Shown: positions 58,601-64,000 of the stretch, piece after piece
How positions within the stretch are numbered: the stretch's first letter is position 1
Layout of the letters: the number at the start of each line of letters is the position of its first letter
Source of the DNA: Agelaius tricolor
Taxonomy: Eukaryota; Chordata; Aves; Passeriformes; Icteridae
Direction: 5' to 3'
Assembly: GCA_023055355.1 (NCBI GenBank)
Contig: JALJCS010000028.1
Location: 5,456,418 to 5,520,417 of the forward strand
DNA: 64,000 nt
Notes under the pieces: model-generated
What the model saw: the letters and a program-made list of their open reading frames with translations, nothing else
The model's database searches: none
Told to the model about the DNA's origin: nothing
Position numbers and translations under genes: made by a program

Positions 58601-59176
58601 CCACCCAGATTTATCTCCATGGGCAAGGGCACCACACACCATGGGCAGCAGCATTTTATCTAGGTGCCCATTTATTTTTATTTTGCACTTGCCAGTGTGT
58701 TCAGATTATTAGTGTGAATGCACCAGGGAGCCACCAGCTGGGAAGCCCAGCCAGCTGTGTGAGACAGGACACAAGCAGCTCCACCATCTCCAGACAGCTG
58801 CCACCAAGGATGCTCCCACTGCTCCCTCAGCCTCATGCCACTGTGGCACCACTCAGCCTGGCATTCCTGGCTCAGGCATGATGGCAGGGCCACCACACGC
58901 TCCCCACCCAATGCTACGTGACTGCAGCTCCTCAGACACTTCAATATTTAATGTCAGCACGTAACAGCCCAGAGCTGTGGCACATGGGCGACCTGATCTC
59001 ACCCGCCACAGGGTGGATGAGAGGCAGCGCTGCAGCCAGCGGCACAGGGACAGGGACAGCAGGGAGGAAGAAGCTCCCTCAGTGCACTCAGTGCTGCCCA
59101 GCAGCTGCTGCAAAGCTGCTTGTCTTCATGCACAGGAACCAGAGAGGACATGGCCACAAAGCACGGGACAGACAGA
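55647..59176. other. upstream CAMTA1 intron, no other gene seen
   Basis: The first bases are the pyrimidine tract of the acceptor as read on the minus strand. Besides the candidate enhancer there are a T run near 56607-56618 and the element-like stretch 58150-58270. The preceding CAMTA1 exon, expected to end HRWNTNE, was not found. Confidence 0.5.
55890..56170. promoter_or_regulatory. candidate enhancer with CRE and MEF2 sites
   Basis: A perfect palindromic cAMP response element, TGACGTCA, is at 55933-55940 within a CpG cluster (about seven CpGs in 65 bp). On the minus strand 55995-56004 reads CTATTTATAA, which fits the MEF2 consensus. More CpGs (ATTATCGGCGCC) occur to about 56165. The block lies a few hundred bases upstream, in transcript sense, of the exon at 55579. 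Motif presence is seen; enhancer function is inferred. Confidence 0.4.
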
Positions 59177-59573
59177 TGTGTGGTAGTTTCTGAGTCCCCT
59201 GTCGTTGGGAGGAAATGATGAATCTGACTCCATGTTCTTAGAAGGCTAATTTATTATTTTATGATCTATATTATGTTAAAGAATATTATACTAAACTATG
59301 CTAAAGAATACAGAAAGGATACAGACAGAAGTTTAAAAGATAATAATGAAAACTCGTGACTCTCTCCAGACCCTCAACACAGCTGGCTGTGATTGGTCAT
59401 TAAGTAAAAACAATTCACATGTTGGATAAACAATCTCCAACCACATTCCAAAGCAGCAAAACACAGGAGAAGCAAATGAAATAATATTGTTTTCCTTTTT
59501 CTCTGAGGCTTCTCAGCTTCCCAGGAGAGAAATGCTGGGCAAGGGGATTTTTCCAGAAAATGTGACAGTGACA
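59177..59573 (-). mobile_element. solo LTR, family A, copy 3
   Basis: Read on the minus strand it begins TGTCACTGTCACATTTTCTG and ends CAGAAACTACCACACA. In between it has TTCTCTCCTGGGAAGCTGAG, GACCAATCACAGCC, TTTAGCATAGTTTAGTATAA, AATAATAAATTAGCC and GAGTCAGATTCATC. This is the best-preserved start of the family in the window and the closest relative of copy 1. No convincing target duplication was found (flanks ACAGA and CCGAC). Length is about 397 bp. Confidence 0.86.
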
Positions 59574-60989
59574 CCGACGAGCAGGGATCTGGGGGTGTCA
59601 GAGAGGCTCGTGACCCATCGTGCACACAGAAAGGCTCCAACTCTGCCCTGAGCTGAAGGGTTTCCAGTGAACATACATTTTTTGGTAGAAAAAAAGTTTA
59701 GAAACCCTGAAAAGGACAATTAATGGGTTCCCTAAAGCCATGGACTGAGTGTTGGTTCCTTCCTCCCCGGTTCCTTCCTCCCAGCTCAATTCCCTCCAGG
59801 TCATTCTGCATCATCATAATGTACTGGCAATTCCCACCTCACCTCACAAAATAAAAAAAGACTGTAAGGGAGAAGGATTGCAGGATTCCCTAGGCCAGGC
59901 AGCTCTGGTCACCATCTGGTCTCAAAGCAACATGTAATTCATTAAAAAAAAAAAAAGCAGTCTGAATTTCAAGTTATTACTTTGTATGAATTATACACAC
60001 CCGAATTAATAAGCCTGGATCTATGCATGTGTTATGGTGTTAGGAGAAAGTAGAAGAGTTTCTACTCATCCCTAGATTTAGACCACAGGGCTAATAAAGC
60101 TGCAATCTCTTAAGCGAGCACATTTATTCTCTTAGGAATTCACCACGTCCTCTCTGCTATAAAGACAAATTCCAGCCCATCACTTCCTTATCATCCTTCT
60201 GCTCTGAAATGAAAATAAAAATTCATGTTGACTGTGGACCATCTTCTCAGTGGGATTGAGCCATTTTCGTTTTCAACCCATACCCACTCTCAAAGCTATT
60301 AATATTCTGAATATCCCAACTACAAACCGCTCCAAACACCACACAGAGCAGGCTCACACCACCTTCTTCAGCATCATGGGAACAAAAATCAAAATCCCCC
60401 AGCATTCACTCAGTTGTTTGGCCTAAATCAGCAACACTATAAAGGGATATTGCTCATGAGCTGGGTGACACAAGGAGCAGGAGAAAGGCAAAGTGAGCCC
60501 ACGAGTGTCCAGCAGGGACAGGAGGGACATGGCAGGGTCAGGTGCCTGCAGGCTGCCAACACCTGTCAGTGACAGAACACTCCTGCACCAGAATGCTTCA
60601 CTGCCATTTCAGGCAGCACTTGGTTTGGTCTTGAGGCATCACCTGTCTGCAACTCCTCAAAGCAGAAACATTGATCAGCCTATGCTGAGGCTGAGAAGGG
60701 GATAAAGCTCAGTTATTGCTGCTGTTTTGCTGACAATCTGTGTCAGCAGTACAAGCTATGCCTGGGGTCAGAGGTTGCCCAGGGCTGCCCAGCCAGAGCA
60801 TGTGTCAGGCCAGACTTGCACAGATTTGGTTTTCCAACTCATGCCATCAATTTCCTGCCAGCTGCAGAGGCATTTATTCATACCTGTGAAAATACCACAG
60901 ACCCTTGCTCTGTTGCCCTAATGGATGAAACCCCCACCATTTTGGGGCCCAAAGTGTTGCATTCCCTTGGTTTGCAGAGAGCAGGCCCA
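59574..60989. other. spacer between two minus-strand LTRs, no gene seen
   Basis: An A run is at about 59942-59955. The AT-rich stretch 59960-60180 is free of repeats and may be conserved. Frames near 60493-61040 have no domain or splice support. Confidence 0.45.
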
Positions 60990-61376
60990 TATGACCGTGT
61001 TCACAGGGGTCCGAGGATGAGGGAAGAGACGAGGATCTGAACTCCATGTTTCAGAAGGCTTGATTTATTATTTTATGATATATATAATATTAAAACTATA
61101 CTAAAAGAATAGAAGAAAGGATTTCATCAGAAGGCTAGCTAAGAATAGAAAAAGAAAGAATGGTAACAAAGGTTTGTGGCTCGGACAGAGAGTCTGAGCC
61201 AGCTGGGCTGTGATTGGCCATTAATTAGAAACAACCACATGAGCCCAATCCCAGATGCCCCTGTTGCATTCCACAGCAGCAGATAACCATTGGTTACATT
61301 TTGTTCCTGAGGCCTCTCAGCTTCTCAGGAGAAAAAATCCCAAGGAAAGGATTTTTCATAAAATGTGTCTGTGACA
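60990..61376 (-). mobile_element. solo LTR, family A variant, with perfect 5-bp target duplication
   Basis: On the minus strand it begins TGTCACAGACACATTTTATG and ends GAACACGGTCATA, with TTTTCTCCTGAGAAGCTGAG, GGCCAATCACAGCC, TTAGTATAGTTTTAATAT and AATAATAAATCAAGCC between. The flanks are GCCCA on both sides (60985-60989 and 61377-61381), a perfect 5-bp target duplication. It differs enough from the other three copies to be a separate subfamily; from memory this variant is very common in passerines. Length is 387 bp. No internal genes. Confidence 0.92.
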
Positions 61377-64000
61377 GCCCACAGCCTGCAGCTGTCCCCC
61401 TTACCCAGCTAGAGCTCACCTCTGCAGGAAAAGGCCTGAGGGCAGCCCTGCAGCATGTCTGGTGCCACAGGACAGTAAAGCCACCAAGTGGGAAATGCTT
61501 CTGGTTTGGGAGATGCTCGCCTTGGTTCCCTGCATGGCAGTGAGCAGCAGGATTGCAGGAGGGGGGATGTTTTCATTAATATTGGTGTCTCACCAACCAT
61601 CTGCTAAAGGTCCACACTATTAATTTAACAGGAAAAAAATGGAATAGATTGCTCTACAGTTTTCAATTAAAGTACATGATGTCTTCAAACTGCAATCTTA
61701 ATTAGATATTATAGGGTGACATTTAGGAAATCCTGAGCTGTGATGGCTGATCAAGTCATCTGACTGCAATGGTGTTCTGCAGCACTGCTGGGGCCTCGTG
61801 CACCCAGCACCCTCAGGAGAGCTGTCTGCCCTCAGATTCCAGTGCTGGAGCAGCCCTGACAAACTCCTGGGGTTAAAGGACCACAATGGTGAAAAACAAA
61901 AAACCAGCTGCAAATCGAAGTGGACACAATCCCAAAGAAAACTTATGGAAAGGGGGAGAAGAAAGGGAAAAAAGTACACAAAGTGAAAAAAAAAAGTAAC
62001 AAATGGACAACTCAAAAACTATTTTCAGGGTTAAACCTAGTATGAAAAAAATAGATTTGGACAAGAAATAACTTTCTCTAAAACACATGAAAAGGAGAAG
62101 GAAAAAAACCCAATCAAGAGCACAAGCAGTGGCTAACAGGCACAGGAGCTGAACAAGATCTGCTCAGCTCCTTCAGCTGCCAAACACATGGACAAGAGCA
62201 AACTGAGACACACATTGGGTCTTTAGAAAATCAAGAGCATAATGGGGCACCACTCCCCAGCCATGGCTGCCCTGAACCACTCAGAAGTGCTGTTAGTCAC
62301 AAGTAAGAGCCAAGTCAGCCCTTGCATCAGCCCATGCCTAATAGGATTAGGATGGATTTTATCTTCCATTTAGGCCTCACACTGAGGGACAGTTAGTGAA
62401 ACAGAGCAGGAACAAATAACGCCCAGTCTTGAGTTACTGGAAAACACCCACAGGTCATCATGTGGGGTTTTTTTTCTTTTAAATGACCTTGGACTAAACC
62501 CTGTGAATTAAAGAACCATGAACACTGGCACCCTGCTGGTTCAGTTCACTTGTCCTCTGAAGCCTGAAAGAGTCAAATATGAGATGTGATTTTAAAAAAA
62601 AATTCACTGAGATCCCTGTGTTTATGATGCATTAATTAAAGCATAATAGCAAAAACCTCAATTTTTGTACACAATTCAAACAGTCACGTGGCCTCAAGAT
62701 GGCAAAGAGCATTCCAGAAACCAGGAGGAACATGGAATGTTCTGCAGCTCTCCTGCACCAAGTGGCAAAGTCTAACTGCATCACAGGGGATGGAGCAGAT
62801 CCCTGTGAACCTGCCCATGCCATGGCCTCCCCCCAGCCTGGATGGTCCCTCCTGCCCCAGGGGGACTCACCAGTCCCACTCTCAGCAGTGGGACAGCTGT
62901 GCCCAACAAGGTACCAACACCAGAGCTGCTCCATTTGCCTTCTCTTGCATGGAGATAGCAGCAAGCCCTTCCAAAGTCCTTCCAATGGAAGGATCATTAA
63001 AAGGGAAATATCCCCAGAAATTGCCCCTTTCTACAAACTCCTCGCTCCCATATGCTCTGACATAATAATGTGCCACAGTCCTGCAAAACTGTCTTTTCAG
63101 CATGTTTTTGCATTATGCCTAATTCTGTCAGAGTTTTTCAGTCCCACGTAACGACAGCTCAATGCAGAGTCAGATATAAATCTGGCTTAAGAGACTCTCA
63201 CCAGGAATTCATTTAAAACTGTAAATGTTAAAAGATTCTGCTGCTGATTTATGGCATTTTCTTATTTCAAACAGAATTAAAATCCTTCTTAAAATATACA
63301 TATTCAATCATGATAAAAGCTGCATTCAAATGATGCTGCTGGTCAGACTGAGAGCCACAAAGCCCAGAAATCTGGGAATAGCAGGGGAATCCAGGAATAG
63401 CAGAGACTGGGACATTTTACTGGTTTGACCAATGCTCTGCTGTCATGCCACCACCTCAGTCTCACATCTTAATTAGTGCAAATGGGGATGCTGGTGCTTT
63501 CATGCTCCATCTATCCCACTCCAGCCCAAACACAAGGATCCCTTTTCCTGAAGATCCAGTTGAACACAGAAGTTGCTGTACCTGAAGTCATTACTGAACG
63601 GGTTTATTCATTTTCCATTGTTTACACTGAAGGCATTCCCAGCTCTGTCAATACCACACAAGTGTCCTGTATCGTTGTGCAAACAGCATTTAGTGTTAAA
63701 AAAAAAAAAAAAATTACCCGTGCTACTCATTATCATCATTCCTGCAAGAATTGTTCATGTTTTGCATTTGTGAACAGAGAGCACCACAGAGCCTTGAGTT
63801 GCACAGCCCTGTACCCAAGCATGGCCAGGCTGACAAAAACTCAGGAACAGTGTCTGGAATGAACCTGTGCAGCACCAGTACAATTCACAAAGGGGTTTTA
63901 AGCATTGAAGATGCCAAAAGAACCACAGTCTATGAGAAGGGTCATGGCTTCTGGCTGTCCTTCCTGGAGGCACATTGCCTGACCTGTACAGGAGTCCCTA
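61377..64000. other. upstream CAMTA1 intron, no gene seen
   Basis: Single-copy intron with an A run at about 63699-63713 and a T run near 62466-62473. Frames up to 150 codons (62688-63151) overlap each other in three frames and lack splice support. Confidence 0.5.

Overview
The window is intronic DNA of a bird, most likely a songbird, lying inside one very large gene. Two short exons on the minus strand (55579-55646 and 35262-35397) have clean splice sites and compatible phases. Joined, they encode an uninterrupted piece of the CG-1 DNA-binding domain of CAMTA1 (calmodulin-binding transcription activator 1). Transcription therefore runs from high to low coordinates. The 20,181-bp stretch between the exons is one complete intron. 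The sequence above 55646 belongs to the intron before, and the sequence below 35262 to the intron after. I found no sign of the preceding exon (N-terminus of CG-1) or the following exon (end of CG-1), so both probably lie outside the window. This fits the huge introns known for this gene in mammals.

The songbird assignment rests on the repeats. There is a CR1 LINE end, several solo LTRs of families I recognise from memory as abundant in passerines, and very few other transposons. Eight solo LTRs are called: four of one family (5754, 45128, 59177, 60990), two of a second (6229, 18072), and single copies at 19175 (6-bp target duplication) and 24188 (4-bp target duplication). No internal retroviral genes accompany any of them. 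Two decayed LINE reverse-transcriptase fragments lie at about 8170 and 13440. Tandem repeats include 80-, 30-, 41-, 126-, 99- and about 453-bp units.

Region by region: 1-35261 is the downstream intron. It holds most of the LTRs, a strong CpG island at about 7165-7420 carrying an RFX-type X-box, and a weaker CpG-rich block at about 27930-28200. 35262-35397 is the second exon. 35398-55578 is the complete intron, with the 99-bp repeat, one LTR and the 453-bp duplication. 55579-55646 is the first exon. 55647-64000 is the upstream intron, with a CRE/MEF2-bearing candidate enhancer near 55890-56170 and two minus-strand LTRs. Apart from the two exons I can support no protein-coding gene; the many other open frames look like chance or repeat-derived openings. 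I see no CRISPR array, operon, tRNA or rRNA, and no clear new multi-gene system. The most interesting unexplained item is the intronic CpG island with the X-box.
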